Shown: positions 11,801-20,452, numbered from the stretch's first letter. The stretch: 64,000 nucleotides of DNA from Pseudorhodoferax aquiterrae (GCF_014652235.1 NZ_BMYK01000008.1:124001-188000); one strand, 5' to 3'. Notes: generated by a model not told the origin, from the letters alone. A program made the numbers and translations.

Positions 11801-12054
11801 TGCAGCGTGCGCTCGAGCTTGTCGGTGACCTGCTCGGCCACCTGCTGGGACGTGGCGCCGGGCCAGTAGGTGCGCAGGACCATGGCGCGGAATGTGAACG
11901 GCGGGTCTTCGTCCTGCCCCAGCTGGAAGTAGGTGGCGAAACCCAGCAGCATCAGCACCACCATCAGGTAGCGCGTCAGCGCCGGGTGGTCGAGCGCCCA
12001 GCGCGAGAGGTTGAAGCCAGCCTTGGGCTGGTCCATGGAATTCGGTTCGCTCAT
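8857..12054 (-). CDS. RND efflux transporter, inner-membrane permease
   Basis: A 1065-residue resistance-nodulation-division pump subunit. It shows the family layout: first membrane helix at about 28-48, a large periplasmic loop, helices 2-6 (including VDDAIIAVE in helix 4 with the proton-relay Asp pair), a second periplasmic loop (about 570-870) and helices 7-12. Such proteins form trimers and export hydrophobic compounds using the proton gradient. The start is 7 bp after the stop of the adaptor gene, so the two are translated from one message. No TolC-type outer-membrane channel is encoded here. The 1065-residue length and the MexK/MexF-like order suggest a drug or organic-compound exporter rather than a metal pump, but the substrate cannot be read from sequence. 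Confidence 0.93.
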   Translation of the reverse strand: MSEPNSMDQPKAGFNLSRWALDHPALTRYLMVVLMLLGFATYFQLGQDEDPPFTFRAMVLRTYWPGATSQQVAEQVTDKLERTLQEVPYAFRIRSYSKPGESQIIFELKDNSPPKDVANLWYVVRKKIGDMQYQLPQGVIGPFFNDDFGDVYGVIYALSADGFSYAELKTFADDARQTLLRVPDVAKVELFGVQDEKVFIEVSQRRLAQLGLDFNQVLEQLRQQNAVASAGAIQTPLDVVQVRVTGQFGAVEQLRDMPIRGPSGAQLRLGDIAEIRRGYVDPPTVKVRHDGREVIALGVSMTKGGDIIRLGKALKAAFADIEKGLPAGVHLAQVQDQPSAVSNSVNEFVKVLIEAVVIVLAVSFISLGFHRRPGEHGLLRRYYIDIRPGLVVGITIPLVLAVTFLAMWYWGIGLHKISLGSLIIALGLLVDDAIIAVEMMVRKMEEGYDKVRAATFAYEITAMPMLTGTLITAVGFLPIGIAKSVTGEYTFAIFAVTVIALVLSWFVSVYFVPYLGTLLLKAQPHHGAGAEQGQPHEMFDSGFYNAFRRSVNWCVAHRWLTILATVGVFALGIVGMGKVQQQFFPDSSRPEILVDLWLPEGSSFAANEAVAKRVEQRLRQEQGVRSVTLWVGSGVPRFYLPLDQVFPQTNVSQFIVLTESVPVRERLRVALPKLLAEEFPEVRGRVKLLPNGPPVPYPVQFRVVGSDPQLLRQRADEVKAAMRESPNTRGVNDNWNESVKTVRLEIDQAKARALGVTSQSIAQTANIALTGTTVGQFREYDKLIDIVLRQPASERALITDIVNAYVPTASGRAIPLTQIATPVFSWEPGVMWRENRDYAITVQSDVVEGLQGATVTEELLPKLRALEAQWKQQGPGGYAVQVSGAVEESSRGSSSIAAGVPIMLFLTFTLLMLQLQSFSRAMLVFLTGPLGIAGVAGALLLLNRPFGFVALLGVIALMGMIQRNSVILIDQIEQDRARGVPTWDAIVESAVRRLRPIVLTALAAVLAMIPLSRSVFWGPMAVAIMGGLIVATVLTLLSLPAMYAAWFRVKKPTDEERARAAALGV

Positions 12055-12061
12055 CGTCGGC

Positions 12062-13219
12062 TCAGCGCGGTGAGGAAGCAGCGGTGGCGGGGGCGCCGGC
12101 CTTGTCGCCGCCCACGCGCGGCTGGTAAACGGTGACCTTTTGCCCCGGTGTCAGCACGTGCACGCCAGCCGCCACCACGCGCATGCCGGGCTGCACGCCG
12201 GAGCTGATCACCGCATCGTTGCCGTCCGCCGTGGCGATGGTCACGGGTTGCGCGCGCACCGTCATGCTGGCCTCGTCGAGCACCAGCACCGAGGTCTGGC
12301 CGGTGCCGGCGTCCTGGCGCAAGGCGCTGGTCGGCAGCTTGATCACGGGCACGCCGCCGCTGCTCAAGGCCTTGGGCGCCACCGTGACCGTGGTGCCCAG
12401 CGGCGGCGGCGTCTTGGTGTCCAGCGCCACCTTGACCTGGAAGGTGCGCGTGGCCGCGTCGGCACTGGCCGCCACCTCGCGCACCTTGCCGGCCAGCACC
12501 TCGTCCGAGTTCCACAGCTTCACCTCGACCGGCGAGCCGACCGCCACGGCGGCCACGCGGTCCTCGGGCACCGAGAACACCACGTCGCGCACACCGCTTT
12601 GCGCCAGCCGCACCACCGGCGTGCCGGCGGCCACCACCTGCCCGGGCTCGGCCTCGATGCCGGTCACCACGCCGGCCACGTCGGCCACCAAGCGCGCGTA
12701 GTCGGTCTGGTTGCCCTGGGCGGCCAGCTGGGCCTTGGCCTGGTCGAGCTGGGCCTGCGCCGCCTGGTAGGCCGACTCGCGGCGCTCCAGCTCGGCGCCG
12801 CTGATGAAGTTCTGGGCGCGCAGTTCCCTGTAGCGCTTCTGGTCGGCCAGGGCCAGGTCGCGGTTGGTCTGGGCCGCCGCCACCTGGGCGCGCGCGGCAT
12901 CGGCGGCCAGCCGCAAGTCCTGGGCATCGAGCTCGGCCAGCAGTTGGCCCACACGCACGGTCTGGCCCAGGTCGACGCTGCGGCGCACGATCTTGCCGGC
13001 CACCCGGAAGCCCAGCCGCGACTCGATGCGTGGGCGCACCTCGCCCGCGAACTCCATGCCGAAGGTCGACGCGGCCGGTGCCACGGTCAGCAGCTTGACG
13101 GAGCGCACCGGCTCGGGCTCGGCTGGCGGCTTGCTGCAGCCCGCCAACCCAGCCGCCACGACCAGGACAGCCGCGCACGGCCAGGGAAAACGGCGCACGC
13201 GCCTCGGCTGGTTTGACAT
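12062..13219 (-). CDS. RND efflux periplasmic adaptor subunit (membrane fusion lipoprotein)
   Basis: A 385-residue membrane fusion protein. The signal peptide ends in the lipobox LAGC (Cys28), so it is probably lipid-anchored in the inner membrane. Then come barrel-sandwich halves flanking an alpha-helical hairpin (about 95-185, Ala/Gln-rich heptads) and beta-barrel and membrane-proximal domains. It bridges the pump to an outer-membrane channel. It is the first gene of the pump operon; an imperfect palindrome about 60-75 bp upstream may be its operator. Confidence 0.92.
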   Translation of the reverse strand: MSNQPRRVRRFPWPCAAVLVVAAGLAGCSKPPAEPEPVRSVKLLTVAPAASTFGMEFAGEVRPRIESRLGFRVAGKIVRRSVDLGQTVRVGQLLAELDAQDLRLAADAARAQVAAAQTNRDLALADQKRYRELRAQNFISGAELERRESAYQAAQAQLDQAKAQLAAQGNQTDYARLVADVAGVVTGIEAEPGQVVAAGTPVVRLAQSGVRDVVFSVPEDRVAAVAVGSPVEVKLWNSDEVLAGKVREVAASADAATRTFQVKVALDTKTPPPLGTTVTVAPKALSSGGVPVIKLPTSALRQDAGTGQTSVLVLDEASMTVRAQPVTIATADGNDAVISSGVQPGMRVVAAGVHVLTPGQKVTVYQPRVGGDKAGAPATAASSPR

Positions 13220-13275
13220 TGGGAAGCCCCGATCTAGCGCTCCGGGGCCCGCGCGTCGCCGCTCCCCAGGCCCAC

Positions 13276-13295
13276 TACTGACTGATGGGTTAGTA
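13276..13295. promoter_or_regulatory. Imperfect palindrome, possible repressor operator of the RND operon
   Basis: The 20-bp TACTGACTGATGGGTTAGTA matches its own reverse complement at 14 of 20 positions, with strong TACT/AGTA ends. It lies in the divergent region between the pump operon and hpnC. TetR-type repressors of RND pumps commonly bind such sites, but no tetR-like gene is in the window. Confidence 0.35.
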
Positions 13296-13375
13296 ATCTA
13301 GGAGAATTGTTTGCGCATTGTCAACCAAGCGCGCTTCCAAATTGGCGCGGAAAACACAGCGAAAATCCGGCGCAC

Positions 13376-14224
13376 ATGCGTGCAAGGCCCCAAAGCGCGC
13401 CGGCTGTTGCGCCGAGCGTTACACATTACGAGAACTTCCCCGTCGCGTCCTGGCTTTGTCCACCAGCGCTGCGCCCTGCCGTGGCGGCGATCTACTGGTT
13501 CGCGCGCACCGGAGACGACATCGCCGACGAAGGCGACGAGGACGCGGGCAGCCGCCTGCAACGGCTTGCGCAGTACCGGGCCGATCTGGCCGCGCTCTAT
13601 GCAGGGCAGCCGCTGTCCGGCCGCTGGCCCGGCGTGTTTGCGCCGCTGGACGCCGCCCGGTCCCGGCACCGGCTGCCGTTCGCCCCGCTGGACGACCTGC
13701 TGGACGCATTCATGCAGGACGTGCGCAAGACCGCGGCCGGCGCCGGCTACGCCGACCGCGCCGAGTTGCTGGACTACTGCCGCCGATCCGCTGCGCCGGT
13801 GGGCCGGCTGGTGCTGCACCTGTACGGCATCGAGGACCGCGAGGCCTTGCGCCAGAGCGACGCCATCTGCAACGCGCTGCAGCTCATCAATTTCTGGCAG
13901 GACCTGAGCGTGGACCTGCCGCGCGGCCGCTACTACCTGCCGCAGGACCGCTGCGCCGCGCACGGCACGACGCAGGCCGCACCCGTGCGTGCGCTGGTGG
14001 CCGAGCAGGTGCAATGGGCCCGCGCGCTGATGCTGGAGGGCGCACCGCTGGTGCACCGCGTGCCCGGCCGCATGGGGTGGGAACTGCGGCTCGTGGTGCA
14101 GGGCGGCCTGGCCATCCTGGACAAGATCGCCGCGTTGGACCATGCCAGCTGGCGTGAGCGCCCGAAACTCCACAAAACCGATGGACCCCGGCTGCTCTGG
14201 CGCGCCTGGCGCATGCATGGATGA
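13376..14224 (+). CDS. hpnC: Hydroxysqualene synthase HpnC
   Basis: A 282-residue trans-isoprenyl diphosphate synthase-like protein that converts presqualene diphosphate to hydroxysqualene, the second step of the three-gene bacterial squalene route. Both Asp-rich regions are visible: RTGDDIADE near residue 45 and NFWQDLSVD near residue 175, followed by RGRYYLP. I chose the ATG at 13376; upstream in-frame codons add a low-quality N-terminus. hpnD and hpnE follow on the same strand with short gaps, making a squalene operon. Confidence 0.9.
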   Translation: MRARPQSAPAVAPSVTHYENFPVASWLCPPALRPAVAAIYWFARTGDDIADEGDEDAGSRLQRLAQYRADLAALYAGQPLSGRWPGVFAPLDAARSRHRLPFAPLDDLLDAFMQDVRKTAAGAGYADRAELLDYCRRSAAPVGRLVLHLYGIEDREALRQSDAICNALQLINFWQDLSVDLPRGRYYLPQDRCAAHGTTQAAPVRALVAEQVQWARALMLEGAPLVHRVPGRMGWELRLVVQGGLAILDKIAALDHASWRERPKLHKTDGPRLLWRAWRMHG

Positions 14225-14252
14225 ACAACCAGGCCGTGGACAATCGCCCCCC

Positions 14253-15098
14253 ATGACAACGACACCGGAACAGTACGTCCAGCAGAAGGCAGCGGCCTCG
14301 GGCAGCAGCTTCTACTACGCCTTCCTGTTTCTTCCCAAGCCGCGCCGCGCGGCCATCACCGCCTTCTACGCCTTCTGCCGCGAGGTCGACGACGTGGTCG
14401 ACGAGGTCAGCGACCCCAGCGTCGCACGGACCAAGCTGGCCTGGTGGCAGGCCGAGGTCGCCAAGGCCTATGCTGGCCAGCCCAGCCATCCCGTGATGCA
14501 GGCGCTGATGCCGCTCGCGCCGCAATTCGGCATCGAAGAGCGCCAGCTGCAGGCCGTGATCGAGGGCTGCCAGATGGACCTGGAGCAGACGCGCTACCTC
14601 GATTTCGCCGGCCTGAAGCGCTATTGCCACCTGGTGGCCGGCGTGGTCGGCGAGGTCTCGGCGCGCATCTTCGGCCAGACCCAGGAGGCCACGACGCAGT
14701 ACGCCCACACCCTGGGCCTGGCCTTCCAGCTCACCAACATCATCCGCGACGTGGGCGAGGACGCCATGCGCGGGCGCATCTACCTGCCCATCGACGAGCT
14801 GCAGCGCTTCGACGTCAAGGCGCACGAGCTGCTCAAGCGCCAGCATTCCGAGCGCTTCGTCGCGTTGATGCGCTTTCAAGCCGAGCGCGCCCATGCGCTG
14901 TACGACCAGGCGCTGGCGCTGCTGCCCGCCGCCGACTGGCGCGCGCAGAAACCCGGTCTCATGATGGCCAGCATCTACCGCACGCTGCTGCGCGAGATCG
15001 AACGCGACGACTTCGCCGTGCTCCACCAGCGCATCGCGCTCACGCCGCTGCGCAAGTTCTGGCTGGCGTGGAAGGTCCAGGCACTGGGCAGGTTATGA
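14253..15098 (+). CDS. hpnD: Presqualene diphosphate synthase HpnD
   Basis: A 281-residue squalene/phytoene synthase family enzyme condensing two farnesyl diphosphates to presqualene diphosphate. It carries FCREVDDVVDE near residue 42 and NIIRDVGEDAMRGRIYLP near residue 165, the two metal/diphosphate-binding Asp motifs. The ATG at 14253 gives the usual family length. It is the middle gene of hpnCDE. Confidence 0.93.
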   Translation: MTTTPEQYVQQKAAASGSSFYYAFLFLPKPRRAAITAFYAFCREVDDVVDEVSDPSVARTKLAWWQAEVAKAYAGQPSHPVMQALMPLAPQFGIEERQLQAVIEGCQMDLEQTRYLDFAGLKRYCHLVAGVVGEVSARIFGQTQEATTQYAHTLGLAFQLTNIIRDVGEDAMRGRIYLPIDELQRFDVKAHELLKRQHSERFVALMRFQAERAHALYDQALALLPAADWRAQKPGLMMASIYRTLLREIERDDFAVLHQRIALTPLRKFWLAWKVQALGRL

Positions 15099-15186
15099 GC
15101 CGCGCGGCTTTGCACTCCCTGCGGTCGTGCCACTCCACCCCCCGGGCGGGAGGCACGGCCGGCTTGGGGCGGCCCGGCGCTCGGCC
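15099..15186 (+). repeat. Inter-gene GC repeat (diverged copy) between hpnD and hpnE
   Basis: Fills the whole gap and ends at the hpnE GTG. The 3' half (GGCTTGGGGCGGCCCGGCGCT) has the same CGG/GGC-rich end as the copies before amiC and mutL, and its centre has a C-run/G-run hairpin. Confidence 0.55.
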
Positions 15187-16434
15187 GTGAAGCTCGCCAT
15201 CGTCGGCGCCGGCTGGGCCGGCTTGGCGGCCGCCGTTCACGCCACCGCGTCCGGCCACCAGGTCGCCGTCTTCGAAGCTTCCCGCCAGGCCGGCGGCCGC
15301 GCGCGCAGCGTGGTGCACGCGCATGACGGCCGCACGCTCACGCTGGACAACGGCCAGCACATCCTGATCGGCGCTTACACCGAGACGCTTGCCCTCATGC
15401 GCACCGTCGGCGTGGACCCCGCGCAGGCCCTGCTGCGCCTGCCGCTGGACCTGCGCGGGCCCGACGGCAGCGGCATCGCCCTGCCCGACCGCGCCCCGCC
15501 CTGGGACGCGCTGGCCGGCATCCTGGGCGCGCGTGGTTGGGGCTGGCGCGACAAGGCCGCGCTGCTGGCAGCCACCACGCGCTGGCAGTTGGCGGGCTTT
15601 CGCTGTGCGCCACAGACCACGGTGGCCCAGCTTTGCGCCGCTCTGCCCGCGCGCGTGCAGCAGGCCTTCGTCGAGCCGCTGTGCCTGTCGGCCCTCAACA
15701 CGGCGGCCGACCAGGCCAGCGCCAGCGTGTTCCTGCGTGTGCTGCAGGATTCGCTGCTGGGCGGCCGCGGCGGCTCCAACCTGCTGATCCCGCGCCGGCC
15801 GCTGGGCGCGCTGTTCCCCGAGCCCGCCATGGCATGGCTGCAGGCGCACGGCCAGACCGTGCATCTGGGCGCACGCGTCCACCTGCTGGCGCGCCACGGC
15901 GCCCAGTGGCAGGTCGGCGGCCAAGCCTTCGACCGCGTGCTGCTGGCCTGCCCTTCCTGGGAAGCTGCGCGCCTGGTGCGCATGGCCGGCTGCGCCGCCG
16001 GCGCCTGGTTGGCCCAGGCCGAGGCGCTGCACTTCGAACCCATCACCACCGTCTACGCCACGAGCGCCACGCGCCTGCCGCGGCCCATGGTGGCGCTGGC
16101 GGGCACGCCCGCCCAGTTCGTGTTCGACCGCCGCCACCTGGGCGAGGACGGCCTGCTGGCCTTCGTCGTGAGCGTGAGCCGCGGCACGCGCGAGGCGCTG
16201 CAGCAGCAGGTGATCGACCAGGGCCGCACGCAATTGGGCCTCGCGGACCTGCAGCCCGTCGTGACCATCGTCGAAAAGCGCGCCACCTTCGCCTGCACGC
16301 CAGGCCTGCAACGGCCCGGCCTGCAGATCGCGGCTGGCCTGGCGGCCTGCGGCGAGTACGTGGCCGGCCCCTATCCCGGCACCATCGAAGGCGCGGTGCG
16401 CAGCGCGCGCGAAGCTCTGGCCGGACTCAGCTGA
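15187..16434 (+). CDS. hpnE: Hydroxysqualene dehydroxylase HpnE
   Basis: A 415-residue FAD-dependent amine-oxidase-fold enzyme that reduces hydroxysqualene to squalene. The N-terminal dinucleotide-binding motif IVGAGWAGLAAA starts at residue 4. The GTG at 15187 is placed directly before this motif, as in homologues; the 88 bp between hpnD and this start is a GC-rich inter-gene repeat. No squalene-hopene cyclase is in the window, so the product's fate (hopanoids, sterol-like lipids or carotenoid) must be set elsewhere. The last 8 bp overlap the end of the convergent HAD gene. Confidence 0.9.
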   Translation: MKLAIVGAGWAGLAAAVHATASGHQVAVFEASRQAGGRARSVVHAHDGRTLTLDNGQHILIGAYTETLALMRTVGVDPAQALLRLPLDLRGPDGSGIALPDRAPPWDALAGILGARGWGWRDKAALLAATTRWQLAGFRCAPQTTVAQLCAALPARVQQAFVEPLCLSALNTAADQASASVFLRVLQDSLLGGRGGSNLLIPRRPLGALFPEPAMAWLQAHGQTVHLGARVHLLARHGAQWQVGGQAFDRVLLACPSWEAARLVRMAGCAAGAWLAQAEALHFEPITTVYATSATRLPRPMVALAGTPAQFVFDRRHLGEDGLLAFVVSVSRGTREALQQQVIDQGRTQLGLADLQPVVTIVEKRATFACTPGLQRPGLQIAAGLAACGEYVAGPYPGTIEGAVRSAREALAGLS

Positions 16435-17119
16435 ACAACGCGCAGAGCCCGCGCAGGTCCGTCAGGCTTGCGTGCGGCTGCACGGATTGCGTCCACGGGT
16501 GTTCGCCGCGGTTGATCCAGGCCGTCTGCATGCCCACGGCATGCGCACCCAGCACGTCGAGCAGCGCGTCGTCGCCGACGTGGAGCACCGCCTCGGCCGG
16601 CACGCCCGCCGCCTCGGCGGCGGCCACGAAGATGCGCGCGTCGGGCTTGCCCACGCCGAACGTGGCGGCACTGAACGCAGCGCGGAAATGCGGCATGAGG
16701 CCGATGCGACCCAGGTCGGCATTGCCGTTGGACACTGCCACCAGCGGGAAGCGAGCGGCCAGGAATTCCAGCGCCTCCAGGGCATCTTCGTACAACTCGA
16801 CCTCATGGCGCACGGCGATGAAGACCTCGAACGCCGTGGCCGCCAGCGCCTCGTCGTCGCCGGCCTGCACGAGTGCGCGCCGAATCGATTCGCGCCGCAG
16901 GAAGGCCATGTCGTGCGCCAAGTGTTCATGCTCCTGCAGGACCTGCTCGCGCAGCAGGCGGCGCCGTTCGGCATCACTCCAGAACCGGCCTGTCGCCGGC
17001 GCGTGGCCTTCGAACCAGGCGCCGAGCGCCTTCTCGGCCTTGGCGATGGTGGGCCAGATCGGCCAGAGGGTGTCGTCCAGGTCGAGCGTGATGGCCCGGA
17101 CTTTGTGGGTCTGCAGCAT
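16427..17119 (-). CDS. HAD-superfamily hydrolase
   Basis: A 230-residue HAD phosphatase with motif I LDLDDTLWP near residue 11 (nucleophile and acid/base Asp), the motif II region VAVSNGNAD, and motifs III/IV near GKPDARIF and HVGDDALLD. It has a helical cap inserted after motif I. Its physiological substrate cannot be assigned; small phosphate esters are typical. The ATG at 17119 is used because upstream in-frame sequence overlaps the divergent hemH start and is unlike the family. It is convergent with hpnE and divergent from hemH, with 20 bp between starts. Confidence 0.88.
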   Translation of the reverse strand: MLQTHKVRAITLDLDDTLWPIWPTIAKAEKALGAWFEGHAPATGRFWSDAERRRLLREQVLQEHEHLAHDMAFLRRESIRRALVQAGDDEALAATAFEVFIAVRHEVELYEDALEALEFLAARFPLVAVSNGNADLGRIGLMPHFRAAFSAATFGVGKPDARIFVAAAEAAGVPAEAVLHVGDDALLDVLGAHAVGMQTAWINRGEHPWTQSVQPHASLTDLRGLCALFS

Positions 17120-17139
17120 GGGTGGCCGAGAATAGCGCA

Positions 17140-18192
17140 ATGCCCTCCCGCCCCGCGCCCGCCGCCCTCGATGCCCCTGGCAAGACCGCCGTTCTGTACT
17201 GCAACCTCGGCACCCCCGACGCACCCACCGCCCCCGCGGTGCGGCGCTACCTGGCCGAGTTCCTGTCCGACCCGCGCGTGGTGGAGATTCCCAGGCTGGC
17301 CTGGTGGCCCATCCTGCACGGCATCATCCTGCGCGTGCGGCCGGCCAGGTCGGCCGCGAAATACGCAAGCATCTGGACACCCGAGGGCTCGGCCCTGAAG
17401 GTCTGGACCGAGCAGCAGACCGGGGGCCTGGGCAGCCTGCTGGCCGAACGCGGCCACCGGCTGGAAGTGCACTACGCCATGCGCTACGGCCAGCCCGCCA
17501 TCGCGGCCCAGCTCGACGCGCTGGCCGCCGGGGGCGTCACGCGCCTGCTCGTGCTGCAGGCCTATCCGCAGTATTCGGGCACCACCACGGCCAGCGTGCT
17601 CGACGCCGTCGCCGCCTGGAGCCAGCGGCAGCGCCGCGTGCCCGAGATGCGCTTCGTCGCCGACTACCACGACGACGCGGGCTACATCGGCGCGCTGGCC
17701 GACAGCGTGCAGCGCCACTGGGCGCAGCACGGCCGCGGCGAGCTGCTGCTCATGAGCTTTCACGGCATCCCAGCGCGCAACATCGCGCTGGGCGACCCCT
17801 ACCAGGTGCAATGCCAGGCCACGGCCAGGCTGCTCGCGCAGCGGCTGGGCCTCACGGACCAGCAATACCGCCTGACCTTCCAGTCGCGCTTCGGCCGCGC
17901 CAAATGGCTGGAGCCCTACACCGAACCCACGCTGCGCGCGCTCGCGCAACAAGGCACGCGGCGCATCGACGTGATGTGCCCGGGCTTTCCGGGGGACTGC
18001 CTGGAGACGCTGGAAGAGATCAACATGGAAGGGCGCGCCGCCTTCCTCGAGTCCGGCGGCGAGGCCTTCCACTACATCCCCTGCCTGAACGACAGCCCGG
18101 CCTGGGCCCGCGCCCTGGCCGACCTCGCTGAACGCCACCTGAGCGGCTGGAATACCCGGACCATGCCGGCGGATCAGCCAGCCGTCAGCTAG
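17140..18192 (+). CDS. hemH: Ferrochelatase
   Basis: A 350-residue ferrochelatase, inserting ferrous iron into protoporphyrin IX as the last step of protohaem synthesis. It opens with the family's LYCNLGTPDAP, has the metal-binding His in SFHGIPARN near residue 207 and the late conserved CPGFPGDCLETLEE segment. The ATG at 17140 gives a normal length; a GTG at 17122 would add six residues. It is divergent from the HAD gene. Confidence 0.97.
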   Translation: MPSRPAPAALDAPGKTAVLYCNLGTPDAPTAPAVRRYLAEFLSDPRVVEIPRLAWWPILHGIILRVRPARSAAKYASIWTPEGSALKVWTEQQTGGLGSLLAERGHRLEVHYAMRYGQPAIAAQLDALAAGGVTRLLVLQAYPQYSGTTTASVLDAVAAWSQRQRRVPEMRFVADYHDDAGYIGALADSVQRHWAQHGRGELLLMSFHGIPARNIALGDPYQVQCQATARLLAQRLGLTDQQYRLTFQSRFGRAKWLEPYTEPTLRALAQQGTRRIDVMCPGFPGDCLETLEEINMEGRAAFLESGGEAFHYIPCLNDSPAWARALADLAERHLSGWNTRTMPADQPAVS

Positions 18193-18296
18193 CGCTTCTT
18201 ACGCTCGCCGCACAGCCATGCCCTCTGCGTGGCTGCGTCGGTGCGCGAGTGCGTACCGGCCCGTTCCACTTCGGGGCCGCGTGCTCCCCTGCCTCC

Positions 18297-18743
18297 ATGA
18301 AAACCACCCGAGACATCCACGATCTGGTCGGCGGACTGCTGATGACCGCCGCCGGTCTCTTCTTCGCGCTCTATGGCGAGCGCTACACCTTCGGCACGGC
18401 CGCCCGCATGGGCCCGGGCTACTTTCCCGTCGTGCTGGGCTGGACCCTCGCCGTGCTGGGCCTGCTGGTCGCGCTGCCCGCCTGGTGGCGGCGCGGCACA
18501 GGCATCACGGTGCAGTGGAACAACCTGCTGTGGAGCATCGCCGCGCTGCTGGCCTTCGCCTTCGCGCTGCACCCGCTGGGTCTGGTGCTGTCCTCGTTCC
18601 TCGCGGCGCTGCTCTCGCTCGTGCCTTCGGCGATGGCGCTGCGCACCCGCCTGACAGTGTGCGCCGTGGTGGCATTGCTGACCACGCTCATTTTTCCTGT
18701 GGGTCTACAGATGATCCTCCCCCTGTGGCCCTGGAGTGCATAG
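18297..18743 (+). CDS. tctB: Tripartite tricarboxylate transporter, small membrane subunit TctB
   Basis: A 148-residue protein with four predicted membrane helices (about 10-30, 40-58, 78-105 and 118-140), the TctB size and pattern. TctB works with the large TctA subunit and a periplasmic TctC/Bug receptor in secondary uptake of citrate-like or other carboxylates. The ATG at 18297 is chosen over an upstream in-frame ATG because the latter adds a non-family N-terminus. tctA follows after a 182-bp gap that contains GC-rich repeat-like sequence. Confidence 0.85.
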   Translation: MKTTRDIHDLVGGLLMTAAGLFFALYGERYTFGTAARMGPGYFPVVLGWTLAVLGLLVALPAWWRRGTGITVQWNNLLWSIAALLAFAFALHPLGLVLSSFLAALLSLVPSAMALRTRLTVCAVVALLTTLIFPVGLQMILPLWPWSA

Positions 18744-18925
18744 GACCACCCCGTTTGGCTGGCTCACTTCGTGCAGCCATCCCATCCCCCTCCAGGGGCG
18801 CACCCAGCGGTCCGGCAGAGCCGGTCCCGCGGGTGCACTCGCATGGCCTGCTCCGCGGCCTTCTGAACCGCTGCCCACAAGACGCCCTCGTGCACCGCGA
18901 GTGACACGGCGCGCAATGGACTGAC

Positions 18926-20452
18926 ATGGAACTACTTTCGAACCTCTGGCTCGGCCTGCAAGTCGCCTCCGAGCCCAGCACCCTGCTCTACTGCTTCGGC
19001 GGCGTGCTGCTGGGCACCGTGGTCGGCGTGCTGCCCGGCATCGGCGCGCTGGCCGCCATCTCGCTGCTGCTGCCGCTGACCTACCACATGCCGCCCACGG
19101 CGGCCATCATCATGCTGGCCGGCGTCTACTACGGCGCGCAGTACGGCGGCTCCACGGCCTCCATCCTGCTGAACCTGCCCGGCACACCGTCCTCGGCCGT
19201 GACCTGCCTGGACGGCTACCCCATGGCCAAGAACGGCAAGGCCGGCGTGGCGCTGTTCGTGACCACCATCGCCTCGCTGGCGGGCGCGATGTCGGGCCTG
19301 GTGCTGCTGGTGCTGTTCTCGCCCGCGATTTCCGAGATGGGCCTGAAGTTCGGCCCGGCAGAGTTCTTCTCGATGATGGTGCTGGGCCTGGTCGCGGCCT
19401 CGTCGATGAGCGCGGGCTCGGCCGCCAAGGGCCTGGCCATGGTGGTGTTCGGCCTGCTGCTGGGCATGGTTGGCACCGACGTGAATTCGGGCGTGGCGCG
19501 CTTCTCGTTCGACGTGCCCGAGCTCATGGACGGCATCAACCTCGTGGCGCTGGCCATGGGCCTGTTCGGCGTGGCCGAGGTGGTGCGCTGCATCAACTCG
19601 GCCGACATGAACCGCAAGCCCGAGAAGGTCACGCTCAAGTCCATGGCGCCCAGCGGCGAGGAGTTCCGCGCCACCGTCAAGCCCATGGCGCGCGGCTCGG
19701 CGCTGGGGGCGGCGCTCGGCGCACTGCCGGGCGTGGGCCCGTCGATCGCGGCGTTCATGGCCTACGCCATCGAGAAGAAAGTCGCCAAGGACCCGAGCCG
19801 CTTCGGCCGTGGCGCCGTCGAGGGCATCTCGGCCCCCGAATCGGCGAACAACGCTGCAGCGCAGACAGCCTTCGTGCCCTCGCTGTCGCTGGGCATTCCG
19901 GGCGACGCGGTCATGGCCGTGATGCTGGGCGCGCTGATCATCCACGGCATCCAGCCCGGCCCCATGCTCATCAGCGAGCAGCCGCAGCTGTTCTGGGGCC
20001 TGGTGGTGAGCTTCGCGATCGGCAACATCATGCTGGTGGTGCTGAACCTGCCGACCATCGGCCTGTGGGTTGCGCTGCTGCGCATCCCGTTCGCGTGGAT
20101 GTACCCGGCCATCCTGGTGTTCGTGGCGCTCGGCGTCTACAGCGTCAACAACAACACCTTCGACATCTTCTCGGTCGCCGTGCTGGGCATCATGGGCTAT
20201 GCGCTCATGGTGCTGCGCTTCGAGCCGGCGCCGCTGCTCTTGGGCTACATCCTGGGGCCGATGCTGGAGGAAAACCTGCGCCGCACGCTGCTGCTCTCGC
20301 GTGGCGACCCGATGGTGTTCATCGACCGGCCCATCAGCGCCGGCCTGCTGGCCGTCACCGGCGCCATGCTGCTGTGGGCGGTGTGGTCCACCGTGCGCGC
20401 CACGCTGCGTTCCAGGCGTCAGCTGGAACGCGCGGAGCAGGCTCCGGCATGA
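18926..20452 (+). CDS. tctA: Tripartite tricarboxylate transporter, large permease subunit TctA
   Basis: A 508-residue TctA permease with 11-12 predicted membrane helices. The two family signatures, GVLPGIGALAA near residue 33 and LGALPGVGPSIAAF near residue 260, are present, and the second repeat continues into SAPESANNAAAQ. It is followed by a response regulator/kinase pair 27 bp downstream, the same order as tct operons in which TctDE controls uptake. The TctC-type receptor is not in this operon; a Bug protein is encoded 5 kb away on the other strand. Confidence 0.95.
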   Translation: MELLSNLWLGLQVASEPSTLLYCFGGVLLGTVVGVLPGIGALAAISLLLPLTYHMPPTAAIIMLAGVYYGAQYGGSTASILLNLPGTPSSAVTCLDGYPMAKNGKAGVALFVTTIASLAGAMSGLVLLVLFSPAISEMGLKFGPAEFFSMMVLGLVAASSMSAGSAAKGLAMVVFGLLLGMVGTDVNSGVARFSFDVPELMDGINLVALAMGLFGVAEVVRCINSADMNRKPEKVTLKSMAPSGEEFRATVKPMARGSALGAALGALPGVGPSIAAFMAYAIEKKVAKDPSRFGRGAVEGISAPESANNAAAQTAFVPSLSLGIPGDAVMAVMLGALIIHGIQPGPMLISEQPQLFWGLVVSFAIGNIMLVVLNLPTIGLWVALLRIPFAWMYPAILVFVALGVYSVNNNTFDIFSVAVLGIMGYALMVLRFEPAPLLLGYILGPMLEENLRRTLLLSRGDPMVFIDRPISAGLLAVTGAMLLWAVWSTVRATLRSRRQLERAEQAPA

